Shown here: positions 25,221 to 34,612 of the stretch, in pieces
Numbering within the stretch: the first letter of the stretch is position 1
Layout: each line of letters opens with the position of its first letter
The notes under the pieces: generated by a model
Told to the model about the DNA's origin: nothing
What the model saw: only the letters and a program-made list of their open reading frames with translations
Database searches by the model: none
Assembly: GCA_959347425.1 (NCBI GenBank)
Contig: OY365741.1
Span: 1,450,501 to 1,514,500, forward strand
Length of the DNA stretch: 64,000 nt
Reading direction: 5' to 3'
Source of the DNA: an uncultured Amylibacter sp.
GTDB lineage: Bacteria; Pseudomonadota; Alphaproteobacteria; Rhodobacterales; Rhodobacteraceae
Made by a program: the position numbers and the translations under genes

Positions 25221-27926
25221 GTGCCATGTCTGAATAATCCGTTTGATACCGCATGCGCGAATAACGCGGAGTTTGCTAAATATTTGACACCTGCCAGAAC
25301 AGCGCGGATGACCCTTTGCACCGGTAATCCGTTTAACGGACTTTGCACGGCGGACCCAGTGGCACGGCTGGCGTTTTGCCGTGATACAGGCAGGACAACC
25401 ACTACGAAATCTGCCGATTGCACGGGTACGATAAACACGGCTTGCACTGCCGATAGGTTTGCCCAAACGACTGGAACAACGGTTGGCAATCTTTGCTCTG
25501 CTGACCCTATTGCTGATTTGGTATTTTGCCGTGATGCGAGCCTAACCCCCGCAGGGAAAGAGGCTAATTGCACTGGTACGATAAAGACGGCTTGCGTTGC
25601 TGATCCGTTTGATACGCTTTGTACGGCGGGTTATGCAACTGAGCGTGCGACTGCGTGTCGTACTAGTTCCAATGGGGCTAATGATTGTGCTCAGACGGTG
25701 ATTGACGTTTGTACGGCCTCACCTGCAACCAATGTCGGTCCGTTTGATACGCTTTGTACGGCGGGTTATGCAACTGAGCGTGCGACGGCGTGTCGTACTA
25801 GTTCCAATGGGGCTAATGATTGTGCTCAAACGGTGATTGCGGTTTGTACCGCTTCACCTGCAACCAATGTCGGTCCGTTTGATACGCTTTGTACGGCGGG
25901 TTATGCGACTGAGCGTGCGGATGCGTGTCGTAGTAATACCGCTGGGTCTAATGATTGTACTGCGACAGTGGTTGCGGTTTGTACGGCTTCGCCTGCAAGC
26001 AATGTCGGTCCGTTTGATACGCTTTGTACGGCGGGTTATGCGACTGAGCGTGCGACGGCGTGTCGTACTAGTTCCAATGGGGCTAATGATTGTGCTCAGA
26101 CGGTGATTGCGGTTTGTACGGCCTCACCTGCGAGCAATGTTGGTCCGTTTGATACGCTTTGTACGGCGGGTTATGCGACTGAGCGTGCGACTGCGTGTCG
26201 TGATAAGACCAATGGGGCTAATGATTGTGCTCAGACGGTGATTGCGGTTTGTACGGCGAGTGCTGCGAGCAATGTTGGTCCGTTTGACACTCTTTGTACT
26301 GCGGGTTATGCAACTGAGCGTGCGGATGCGTGTCGTAGTAATACCGCTGGGTCTAATGATTGTACTGCGACAGTGGTTGCGGTTTGTACGGCTTCGGCTG
26401 CAAGCAATGTCGGTCCGTTTGATACGCTTTGTACGGCGGGTTATGCGACTGAGCGTGCGACGGCGTGTCGTGATAATCTAGCTGGCTCTAATGATTGTAC
26501 TGCGACAGTGGTTGCGGTTTGTACGGCTTCGGCTGCGAGCAATGTTGGTCCGTTTGATACGCTTTGTACGGCGGGTTATGCGACTGAGCGTGCGACTGCG
26601 TGTCGTGATAAGACCAATGGGGCTAATGATTGTGCTCAGACCGTGATTGACACTTGTGGTCAGCAAGGGTCTATTACTAAAGGGGCGGCTTTGTTCACGG
26701 ATGGTCTTTGTACTGCTGGTACGGCTTATCATGGCTCACGCGAGACGGCATGCTCTGCAGATCGTGTAGGGTATGCTAATAAGAATCAGTGTGCAGGTAC
26801 GGTAGCGCGGGTTTGTACTGGTAACGGTATCTTTGGTGCTGTGTGCTTGCGGGCTGACGTTACTGCGGATTATGCAACGCAACGTGCGGATGCGTGTCGT
26901 AATAATACCAATGGGGCTAATGATTGTACTCAGACGGTGATTGACGTTTGTACGGCGAGTGCTGAGAGCGCGGCTGGTCCGTTTGATACGCTTTGTACTG
27001 CGACGTATCTGCCTGCGCGTTTGGCACATTGTGCCGATCATACTATCGCCAATAAAAACTCTGCTTGCGCCGATCAAGTTGATGGTAGTGGTATTGTTCA
27101 GACCTATTGTAATCGTCGTAGTGCTGCGGATGATATTTACGGGATTTGTGATAGTACGAATGGCAATGGATTTACCGCGTGGCGTGGCAATGATGATAGC
27201 AGTCCTGTTATCGGGGCTGGTTCGGCGACTGGGGATGATCCGTCTGCGAACTTTATCGCGGGCGGTGCGAATGCGTTGTATTTGGGCAGTGGCATAACGG
27301 CTACAAACACGATGACTTTGACCTTGACGGGCGATACGGCCGATGGTATTGCCATAGCTTCTGCTGATTTTGACGGGGAGTTGCAATCTTACGCGGGTTT
27401 GCTGTCTGGGTCTGATTTGGGCGGTCCGATAGCCAGTGGCACGACTGGCACGGTAAACTGGACGGGTGGTAAAATTGCCATCGGCTGGCATGATGGGACT
27501 GGTATCACGACTCTTTCTAATACTGACTTTACCCTTGAAGTTAATTTTACCGATGGGGAGCTTACGGCGAGCGATGTGGCTGTTGGGGCTAGCACGCTTG
27601 ATATAGAAGGGACATTTGACGTGGGGTCAACTGCGGTTAGCGGGACGACAACATTAACGAAGGATTCGATTGGGATTACCGCAACTATTCGTGGTGTTAT
27701 TGGCACAGAGGGTGTTTTGGCGGTGTTTGCCACGAATGATACGGTTACCTCTGGTTTTTATGCGGGTGGGTTTGTTGCCGCCTCTCTGATGGCGCGGTTG
27801 GCATACCAGCGGCGGATTGTGCTGTCAATCCGTTTACGGCACTCGATTGTACCTCTGGTGAAAAAGATACGTATTGTAGTATTTCTGGCAATGTCTTTCA
27901 ATCGAATTGCGATGACCCAGACGTGA
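25221..27926 (+). pseudogene. Second giant cysteine-rich gene, 5' part: lacks start and signal peptide, frameshifted at the end
   Basis: Homologous coding begins at about 25041, before the first possible start (GTG 25221), with AAVAPTVVESPTTTDSCTTD. This mirrors the first giant protein just after its lipid-anchored Cys (VNVAPTFVINNPP). So the signal peptide and lipobox are missing. Domains: cysteine modules, a 45-residue tandem array (25605-26684), more cysteine modules, one TbpB-like domain (27150-27785). After FVAA near 27780 the last 48 residues lose the family pattern, while the continuation (ADCAVNPFTALDC) is in another frame from about 27782. The two frames together would make one protein of about 2050 residues. 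As read, it is a decayed or mis-sequenced gene. Confidence 0.65.
25605..26684 (+). repeat. Eight 135-bp tandem coding repeats
   Basis: Units start at 25605, 25740, 25875, 26010, 26145, 26280, 26415 and 26550, exactly 135 bp apart. Each encodes 45 residues with four Cys, in the form PFDTLCTAGYATERATAC, then NDC and VIAVC. Cys spacing is 11, 9, 7 and 14 residues. Unit 8 diverges at its end (VIDTCGQQG). Variant patches (TSSNGAND, DKTNGAND, SNTAGSND) are shuffled among units, a mark of unequal crossing-over or gene conversion. Confidence 0.95.
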
Positions 27927-30900
27927 CCGTGGAAGAGGAACAGCGGTTGCGGGTTGCGGATGGGTGTTCTTTAGAGGGTGTCACGACGACCACCCATCCT
28001 GAATGTGGGCAGGCTATTGGTGCCACTGGGGCAACTGTTTTGGCTTGCGTTGCCAATCCGTTTCTTCCGGATTGTAGCGAACTTGGAACGGGGGACAGAA
28101 CCCGTGATGCGCGGGCAGAGTTTGCCAAGGCGCGGATGGCGTATTGTGGCGATCAAGCGAATGCGTGGCAGATAAATTGTAATGGTTATACCGAATCTGC
28201 TATGCCTCGGGCGGCGATCTGTGTTGCCAATGGTGCGATTGTTACGAACGGCGGGACTGATGTGCTTGCGGGTTCATCTTTGTTTGATGTAGCTTGTATG
28301 GGTTTGGATGGTGTTTTGGTAGAGCAGACGCGCATTTGTTTGATTCCGTCGAGTAGTTTTACAACTGGATGTATGGATGGCACGCATGGCGCGGAGGGTG
28401 ATCTTAATACCGCGCGTACAACCGCTTGTTTGCTTGCGCCAACAACGGCTGATGGCGGCGAGGCTGGTCGTTGTACTGGTTTAGTTGCGAGCTATTGTGG
28501 CGATGCAACTGGTACAAATCCGTTTAATGCAGGGTGTGTTGCTAGTGAATATGATGACGAACGGACGGTCGCTTGCTTGGCTGATAGAACCGATAGCGCC
28601 AGCACCGACCGTTGCCCTAGTTTGGTTGCGACTTATTGTACTGCGAACCCGTTTGATTCTGATAGCGATTGTTCAACTGGTACGACTTATGACCCGCAAC
28701 GTACAACCGCTTGTTTGCTTGCGCCGGCAACGGCTGATAATGGCTCGCCTGGTCGTTGTACGGATTTGGTTATGAACTATTGTGGCGATTCATCTGGTAC
28801 AAATCCGTTTAATGCGGGGTGTGTTGCTAGTGAATATGATGACGAACGGACGGTCGCTTGCTTGGCTGATAGAACTGATAGCGCCAGCCCCGACCGTTGC
28901 CCTGGTTTGGTTGTAACGTATTGTGAAGCGAACCCGCTTGACCTTGCCCCTGATTGCATGGTTGCGGATTATGATGATGAACGTGAGACGGAATGTAGCA
29001 AGACAGGTATGTCCACTATGGGTGATTGTACGGCCACCGTTACGAGCCTTTGCACTGCGAACCCGTTTGAAAAAACGACTGAAACAATTGGCGACCTTTG
29101 CACTGGAACATACCTTGACCACGATACTAGGTTAGAGTTTTGTCGTGATACAGACAAACTAACCGATACGAAAGACTCCGATTGCACAGGTACGATAACA
29201 ACGGCTTGTGGTGATAACCCGTTTATCCAAACGACTGGAACAACAGAAGGCAATCTTTGCGATGGTAGTTATGATATGGCGCGTGAAACCGAATGCAGCA
29301 AAACAGGCACATCCGATTTGGGCAGTTGTACGGCCACCGTTACGAGCCTTTGCGATGCGAACCCGTTTGAACAAACGACTGGTGACACTGACATGCCCGC
29401 CGACCTTTGCACTGGCGCATACCTTACCCACGATACTAGGTTAGCGTTTTGCCGTGATACAGAAAAAAACCCTATTAATAAAGTGAACGATTGCGATGGT
29501 ACGATAAAGACGGCTTGTTCGGATAATCCGTTTGATACGCTTTGTGTTGATACATACCTAGTGGATGCCGCCGGTAGGTTGGCATTTTGTCGGGCAGACA
29601 GGAAGAAGAACGTTATCAATCACGTTGCCGCGACCTTTAGCCAGCCGATGGGATGCGACCCGATTCGCATTGAAACTTGCCGAAACAACCCCAATGATCC
29701 TGTCTGCAATGATAATAATGCGGGTAGGGTAACGCATGCCGACTGGTTGCGTGGTTTTGATGCTCCGCTTGCCAAATACGCCGCCATAACCAATCCCTCA
29801 CAGCACCAATTTTTGGACCTCAGTGATACCGATGTGGCATCTATTTCTGGTATTTCTGGTGCAATCCACCTGAACCTTAACAACGCGCGGTATGATGACC
29901 ATCCAATCGGTAAGGATGGCAGCGATGGCTTCGCGTTTTGGCGGAATTCTTCAGGCACTAATTTCGTTGGGATTACGAAGGGCACAGATTTGGGTAGACC
30001 CTTTGCAGAAAAGCCAACAAGAACTGAGGTGAGGTGGCGCGGCCAAATTCGCGCGATAGGTAAGGAGTTTCATGGGACGGTTAGCGCGGATTTAATCGTA
30101 GATATTGTTTTTTACGCTGGGTTAACTGGTGGCAATGTTGGCTACATAAATGCATTCCACATGCCCAATAAGCTGTCCGTGGGGTTCGGTGGCTATTTCA
30201 TCAACGGCACATTTAATCGTGCGGGATTTTTGCGCGGCACGGCTAGGTTAAGCGGAGTTTCTGTTCCTAGTGCTCTTCCTTTTCCTGAAACCACGGGGCT
30301 GCTGAGAGGGCTTATCGGGGAAGAGGGTATAGTCGGCGCGTTTCTTGGTTCTAAGCCAGCTGTTTCAGGCGTTCATCGCGGAAGTAACTTTGTTGGCGGG
30401 TTTGTTGCGCATCCTGATGTCAAGTCCGCGCGCACAGAGGCAACTCATGCCGTTTGGGTGGCATCATCTTCAACAGGTACGTTGTATTACACCCCGCCCA
30501 ACCGCGAAAACAGGGGCAGTCAATTTTTGAAAGGCGCGGCGGGGCGTAACCCCCTTTTTGCAACAGGAAATAACCCTGTAAGGCACACTAACCCTCAAAG
30601 CGTATCTTTTGGCTACATTACTGCGAACGCTCTTTTTGCTGCTGGTACCCGCCACCGCGGCCAACCTCTAACCCTTAATAGCAGTGGTCTTGGGAGTGTT
30701 TATTATAGGAGCGGTTATACGCTTTGGTATACAGACGGCACCAACACTGATACAACCAGATATTATTATGCTGGGCTTAGCCACGATGCCAATGTCGGGC
30801 TGACTATTCACCCCAGCAGGACTGGCACGGCAGTGTGGAACGGAGCGTTTAGAGCCCGTCGTAATGGCCTGAATAATGAAGCTGTTCAGGATAGAGAGTT

Positions 30901-31213
30901 TGCTACCTATCAAAGTCTGGCTTTAACTATTAACTTTGGTGAAAGAAAAGTGTCGGGTAGTGTTAGTAATGGTGATACCCAACATGGCGACTCCGATTTT
31001 GTCCGTGGCGATGGGGACTTTGACATAAGCGGCGTATGGGATGCTGTGGGGGTGCTTTCAGGCTCGGTTAATCAGCGTTTCGACTATCAGACCGAGAATA
31101 TTAGCGATGGAAAACTGACTGGGCTTATCGGCGAGAGCGGTGCGATTGGCGCGTTTATCAGCAATAAAACGGGCCCGGCTGGCTTTGCTGGTGGGTTTTT
31201 TGTTAAACCATAA
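27923..31213 (+). CDS. Second giant cysteine-rich gene, 3' part, in shifted frame
   Basis: 1096 residues from a GTG at 27923. The same frame reads back to about 27782 with family-like sequence, so this is more likely the continuation of the preceding frame than a separate gene. There is no signal peptide and no convincing ribosome site. Cysteine modules with DANPFEQTTG-, NPFNAGCV- and AYLTHDTRLAFC-type units fill residues 1-600. Two TbpB-like domains follow (29750-30410 and 30420-31213), with GLIGEEGIVGAF / FVGGFVA and GLIGESGAIGAF / FAGGFFV endings. Several 40-50-residue units repeat (for example EYDDERTVACLADRTDSAS twice), suggesting internal duplication. Confidence 0.6.
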   Translation: MTVEEEQRLRVADGCSLEGVTTTTHPECGQAIGATGATVLACVANPFLPDCSELGTGDRTRDARAEFAKARMAYCGDQANAWQINCNGYTESAMPRAAICVANGAIVTNGGTDVLAGSSLFDVACMGLDGVLVEQTRICLIPSSSFTTGCMDGTHGAEGDLNTARTTACLLAPTTADGGEAGRCTGLVASYCGDATGTNPFNAGCVASEYDDERTVACLADRTDSASTDRCPSLVATYCTANPFDSDSDCSTGTTYDPQRTTACLLAPATADNGSPGRCTDLVMNYCGDSSGTNPFNAGCVASEYDDERTVACLADRTDSASPDRCPGLVVTYCEANPLDLAPDCMVADYDDERETECSKTGMSTMGDCTATVTSLCTANPFEKTTETIGDLCTGTYLDHDTRLEFCRDTDKLTDTKDSDCTGTITTACGDNPFIQTTGTTEGNLCDGSYDMARETECSKTGTSDLGSCTATVTSLCDANPFEQTTGDTDMPADLCTGAYLTHDTRLAFCRDTEKNPINKVNDCDGTIKTACSDNPFDTLCVDTYLVDAAGRLAFCRADRKKNVINHVAATFSQPMGCDPIRIETCRNNPNDPVCNDNNAGRVTHADWLRGFDAPLAKYAAITNPSQHQFLDLSDTDVASISGISGAIHLNLNNARYDDHPIGKDGSDGFAFWRNSSGTNFVGITKGTDLGRPFAEKPTRTEVRWRGQIRAIGKEFHGTVSADLIVDIVFYAGLTGGNVGYINAFHMPNKLSVGFGGYFINGTFNRAGFLRGTARLSGVSVPSALPFPETTGLLRGLIGEEGIVGAFLGSKPAVSGVHRGSNFVGGFVAHPDVKSARTEATHAVWVASSSTGTLYYTPPNRENRGSQFLKGAAGRNPLFATGNNPVRHTNPQSVSFGYITANALFAAGTRHRGQPLTLNSSGLGSVYYRSGYTLWYTDGTNTDTTRYYYAGLSHDANVGLTIHPSRTGTAVWNGAFRARRNGLNNEAVQDREFATYQSLALTINFGERKVSGSVSNGDTQHGDSDFVRGDGDFDISGVWDAVGVLSGSVNQRFDYQTENISDGKLTGLIGESGAIGAFISNKTGPAGFAGGFFVKP

Positions 31214-31287
31214 TAACAAAACGCAACAATAAAATACACAGATAACCTTTGCTCCTTGCCCTTCACATGATTTTAGGGGGCGTGGGT

Positions 31288-31326
31288 AATGGCGGTGGAG
31301 TAAGACGGATTCTAACCTGTCTCTTA
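31288..31326 (+). repeat. Dispersed intergenic element, copy D
   Basis: AATGGCGGTGGAGTAAGACG followed by GATTCTAACCTGTCTCTTATA, between the convergent giant gene and glycerate kinase gene. The AGACGGATT/AACCTGTCT part can fold as a weak hairpin. Confidence 0.65.
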
Positions 31327-31338
31327 TAAACGCTTGCC

Positions 31339-32613
31339 CTAATCCTTTGTGATTAAAAAGCCGCGGAAATCATTCACATTTGTCAGGGTTGCCCCAGTGA
31401 TAATCTGCCCGCCGATTGCCGCGAAAAACCGATGGCTATCGTTGGTTTGTAAGGCGGTATCGGGGCAAATCCCCGCCGATTTTGCCCGCGCCAGAGTGTC
31501 GGCATCGCCGAACGCCCCCGCGACCTCGGCCGCGCCATCCACCCCGTCTGTATCGCATGCCAGCACGGATATTCCTGCACGTCCGTTTAACGCCAGAACC
31601 GCCGATAAAACGAATTCCGCGTTTGGACCGCCAATCCCCGTGCCTGTGCGGATAACACTGCACTCGCCCCCCGATAGCATCACGATGGGTGCGTCGCCCG
31701 CCCGCATTTTGTCTTGTATTTGCTGTGCCATCTTTGCCTGTTTTGCGCCCAAATCCCGGGCTATACCTTGCAAATCATCGCCGATTATTCGCGGTTCTGC
31801 CCCCGCAAGTTGGGCTGTTTTGGCGGCGGCATTCAGGCTGGTTTGGGCGGTTGCGACAATATAATGTTCGCATTTTGCCAGCCGAGCATCGCTAGATTTA
31901 ATCACGCCACTATTTTGCGCAATCGCCATACGAACATGGGCGGGCGTGGCAATCTGCCATTTATCCAAAACCGCCAAGGCATCGTGGGGCAAGGAATCCT
32001 CACCGATTGTCGCGCCAGAGGCTATGTCGCGGGGATTATCCCCCGCCACATCCGAAATCAGCAAGCTAACCACCCGCGCAGGATAACACGCCGCCGCCAG
32101 TTGCCCGCCTTTAACCCGCGATATATGCTTGCGCACAAGATTTATCTCTGCAATGGTCGCGCCAGATTTTATCAGGGCGGTGTTCAAATTGATTTTATCT
32201 TGCAAAGTAATCCCCGCAATCGGCGCACATAATAAAGCCGAGCCGCCCCCAGATATCAGGGCAATCACCATATCATCGGGCGACAAATCCGCCACGCAGT
32301 CTAGTAATTTATCGGTTGCGGACAACCCGTTTTCATCGGGAATAGGATGGGCGGCGGTCAGGATATTTATCTTTGGATGCGGGCAGGGGCAGTCATGCCC
32401 ATAGCGGGTTATGATAACACCTCGGGCAATGGCCCCTGTGGGATAGTGGTTGGCAACGCACCGCGCCATCGCCGCACTCGCCTTGCCCGCGCCGATAATA
32501 ATCAGCCGTCCGCGTGGCGGGTTGGGCAGATACTGTGGCAAGATTTTATCAGGGTCGGCAGTGGCAACGGCCGTATAAAACAGGTCGGTTAGGAATTGTT
32601 TTGGGTTTTGCAT
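31339..32613 (-). CDS. gckA: Glycerate 2-kinase, GckA/MOFRL family
   Basis: Phosphorylates glycerate to 2-phosphoglycerate in the cytoplasm. 424 residues, with the DUF4147 N-terminal domain (IIIGAGKASAAMA near residue 38, LISGGGSALL near 118) and the C-terminal MOFRL domain (GGPNAEFVLSAVLAL, then ACDTDGVDGAA). It is the last gene of the operon starting at 38701. It would use the glycerate released by the GH63 enzyme encoded two genes upstream, which strongly supports the assignment. Family members also act in serine or tartrate pathways. Confidence 0.9.
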   Translation of the reverse strand: MQNPKQFLTDLFYTAVATADPDKILPQYLPNPPRGRLIIIGAGKASAAMARCVANHYPTGAIARGVIITRYGHDCPCPHPKINILTAAHPIPDENGLSATDKLLDCVADLSPDDMVIALISGGGSALLCAPIAGITLQDKINLNTALIKSGATIAEINLVRKHISRVKGGQLAAACYPARVVSLLISDVAGDNPRDIASGATIGEDSLPHDALAVLDKWQIATPAHVRMAIAQNSGVIKSSDARLAKCEHYIVATAQTSLNAAAKTAQLAGAEPRIIGDDLQGIARDLGAKQAKMAQQIQDKMRAGDAPIVMLSGGECSVIRTGTGIGGPNAEFVLSAVLALNGRAGISVLACDTDGVDGAAEVAGAFGDADTLARAKSAGICPDTALQTNDSHRFFAAIGGQIITGATLTNVNDFRGFLITKD

Positions 32614-32627
32614 TTTATTTTAATTTA

Positions 32628-33314
32628 TTATTTTAATTGATTATCATAATCGCTGACCAATAAATATTTCGGGTCGCAATCTTCCTCAATATCGGAAAAC
32701 CGCCCAATCGGCTCGCGGAAAACATTATCGGTTTCATCATCATTGACACTGGAAACTTCGCCGATTAAAACATCCCCGCCATGCCCCCAAAACGCGTGCC
32801 AATCGCCGGGCATCAGGGTAACGCTCTGCCCTGGGTGTAGGTGGATTTGCTCGCCCGCGTGGAAGTCGCGAGCGATACCATCGCAATAAACCACCCCGCC
32901 TTTATTGCCGTCAAAGCCGCCCGTGTTATCACTGCCAAACAGCTCTACCACTAACGTGGCACCGCCTCTGTTAATAATATCCTCCGCCTTAATCACATGC
33001 GTGTGCATCGGTGAGAGTTGCCCATCGCGCGCTATCAGCAGTTTTTCGGCGTAACACATACCCCCGCCGCCGCGCAAATCCGCCAGCCGTCCGTTGCGCA
33101 AGGTAAATAAAAACAGCCCCATTTTATCATAATCCCCCAGCCCATAATCGGTAATATCCCAACCGCATCGCGCCGTGATAATAGCCTCTGCAAGGACTCT
33201 GTTCGCGCGGAATTCATCGGGCGACCAATAGGCAAAAGGCGGCAGAGTAAAGCCGAATTCGCGAATCATAGTATCCGCGTGTTCAATGATTTGATTGATT
33301 TTGGAACGTTTCAT
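32628..33314 (-). CDS. D-lyxose/D-mannose isomerase (cupin)
   Basis: Interconverts D-lyxose and D-xylulose, and usually D-mannose and D-fructose. 228 residues from ATG 33314, which overlaps the upstream stop by 4 nt (ATGA). The metal-binding cupin residues are visible as MHTHVIKAED near residue 122 and PGDWHAFWG near 190. AYWSPDEF near the start and the SDIEEDCDPKYLL tail match the family. In this operon the likely substrate is mannose released from mannosylglycerate, giving fructose for central metabolism. Confidence 0.85.
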   Translation of the reverse strand: MKRSKINQIIEHADTMIREFGFTLPPFAYWSPDEFRANRVLAEAIITARCGWDITDYGLGDYDKMGLFLFTLRNGRLADLRGGGGMCYAEKLLIARDGQLSPMHTHVIKAEDIINRGGATLVVELFGSDNTGGFDGNKGGVVYCDGIARDFHAGEQIHLHPGQSVTLMPGDWHAFWGHGGDVLIGEVSSVNDDETDNVFREPIGRFSDIEEDCDPKYLLVSDYDNQLK

Positions 33315-34612
33315 TTTGTTAATCTTTCTGGTGGGCTTTCGCCTTGTTTTATAAATTCTATCACCATCGCGGCAGTCCAAGTGAAATCACTGCCACCGCA
33401 ACCAGCCCCGCTCTGCGGGTCATAGTATTCGGCAAAACCCCCCGCGTTTATCAGCGACAGGCTATCACGGGCAATCCGCCCTGCCAAATCGGGCTCGCCC
33501 AATCGGCGTAGTCCATCTGCTATCATATAATTCATGATTAACCAAGCTGGCCCGCGCCAATATCGCGCCCCATCATAATCAAGGGCGTTTGGGTCATGGC
33601 TGGGGACGAGGAATTTTGCCCGCGCACCCAAATCGGCAATCCGCTGAATCAAAGCCCGCGCCCGCCCCGCGTCAATCGGGGCAATAACACCCAGCAATCC
33701 GCCAATCGTTGGGCAGTCATTTAACGTCCCAGATACTCGGTCAAAACAAGTATATTGCCCGATTTTATCGTTCCAGAGCGACTCCATCGCCCTCCCCCCC
33801 CGCTTTGCCCATTCGCGCGATTGCGTGGCAATATCGGGCATATTAAATTCATCTGCCAGCCACGCCAAATCAGTGCAAGATCGCAATAAAACCGCATTTA
33901 TACTGGTATCCACCATTTGAAAGGGCGAGGCATCGTGCAAAATCGTATTATCCCAGCCCGTATCGGCAAACCCCTGCACCAGAGCGATATAGGCGTTATA
34001 TTCGGCTTGCGTAGGGCGATGGGCTGGGTTCGCATGCTGGGTATCACGGCGGGTAAAGGGGGCAACCGCGTCCGTATTCACTCGTGCCAAAGGCACATCC
34101 CAATCAATCGCGTTATCACGCCCCGATTCCCACGGGTGCAAAATCGCGACAAGCCCTGTGTTCTGCGGGTCTCTGGCACGATAAAACCAATCGTGCCATG
34201 CATGAATTTTCGGTAATAATTCGGCAATTTTTACCCGTGCAAGCGTTTTATCTGTGGCGCGTTCGTATAAAAGTTTTATCACAAACCCAGCAACAGGGGG
34301 TTGGGTAATACCAGAAGTCGGCACGGATTTTGTCTTTGTGTCGGTTCGCCAAACCGCGGGCCCCGGGAAATATCCCGCGTCCTCTGCGTGGAAAATAATA
34401 TGCGGTACCATGCCGTCATCCCACTGATTGGCGAATAAAGTTTCAATTTCCAGCCACGCTCTGGGTTCATTAAAATGGGCGAAACCCAGCGCGGTCAGGC
34501 AGCTATCCCAATTCCATTGGAAAGGATAGAGCCCATGGGTCGGCACAGTATAACCGCCCAAATCATTACGGTGTAGGATTTCTTTGGCGCGAGTCATAAG
34601 GTCGTTTTGCAT
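33311..34612 (-). CDS. GH63 mannosylglycerate (or glucosylglycerate) hydrolase
   Basis: Predicted to split 2-O-mannosylglycerate into mannose and glycerate. 433 residues with the (alpha/alpha)6 GH63 fold. Typical strings are YPFQWNWDSC near residue 28, HPWESGRDNAIDWD near 160 and the C-terminal EYYDPQSGAGCGG followed by FTWTA, which contain the acidic catalytic candidates (Asp of ESGRDN and Glu of EYYDP). Length and motifs fit bacterial mannosylglycerate/glucosylglycerate hydrolases rather than long eukaryotic GH63 glucosidases. There is no signal peptide, so it acts after import. It overlaps the ATPase gene by 1 nt. Mannose isomerase downstream favours the mannosyl compound. Confidence 0.82.
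   Translation of the reverse strand: MQNDLMTRAKEILHRNDLGGYTVPTHGLYPFQWNWDSCLTALGFAHFNEPRAWLEIETLFANQWDDGMVPHIIFHAEDAGYFPGPAVWRTDTKTKSVPTSGITQPPVAGFVIKLLYERATDKTLARVKIAELLPKIHAWHDWFYRARDPQNTGLVAILHPWESGRDNAIDWDVPLARVNTDAVAPFTRRDTQHANPAHRPTQAEYNAYIALVQGFADTGWDNTILHDASPFQMVDTSINAVLLRSCTDLAWLADEFNMPDIATQSREWAKRGGRAMESLWNDKIGQYTCFDRVSGTLNDCPTIGGLLGVIAPIDAGRARALIQRIADLGARAKFLVPSHDPNALDYDGARYWRGPAWLIMNYMIADGLRRLGEPDLAGRIARDSLSLINAGGFAEYYDPQSGAGCGGSDFTWTAAMVIEFIKQGESPPERLTK

Noticed and set aside
25605..26684. CRISPR-like or satellite array
   Set aside because: The 135-bp period is a multiple of three, in frame, and encodes a 45-residue Cys module matching flanking protein, so it is a coding repeat.
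27750..27790. Programmed ribosomal frameshift between the second and third giant frames
   Set aside because: The run GGTTTTTATG is not placed as a slippery heptamer in the reading frame, and no strong downstream stem is apparent.
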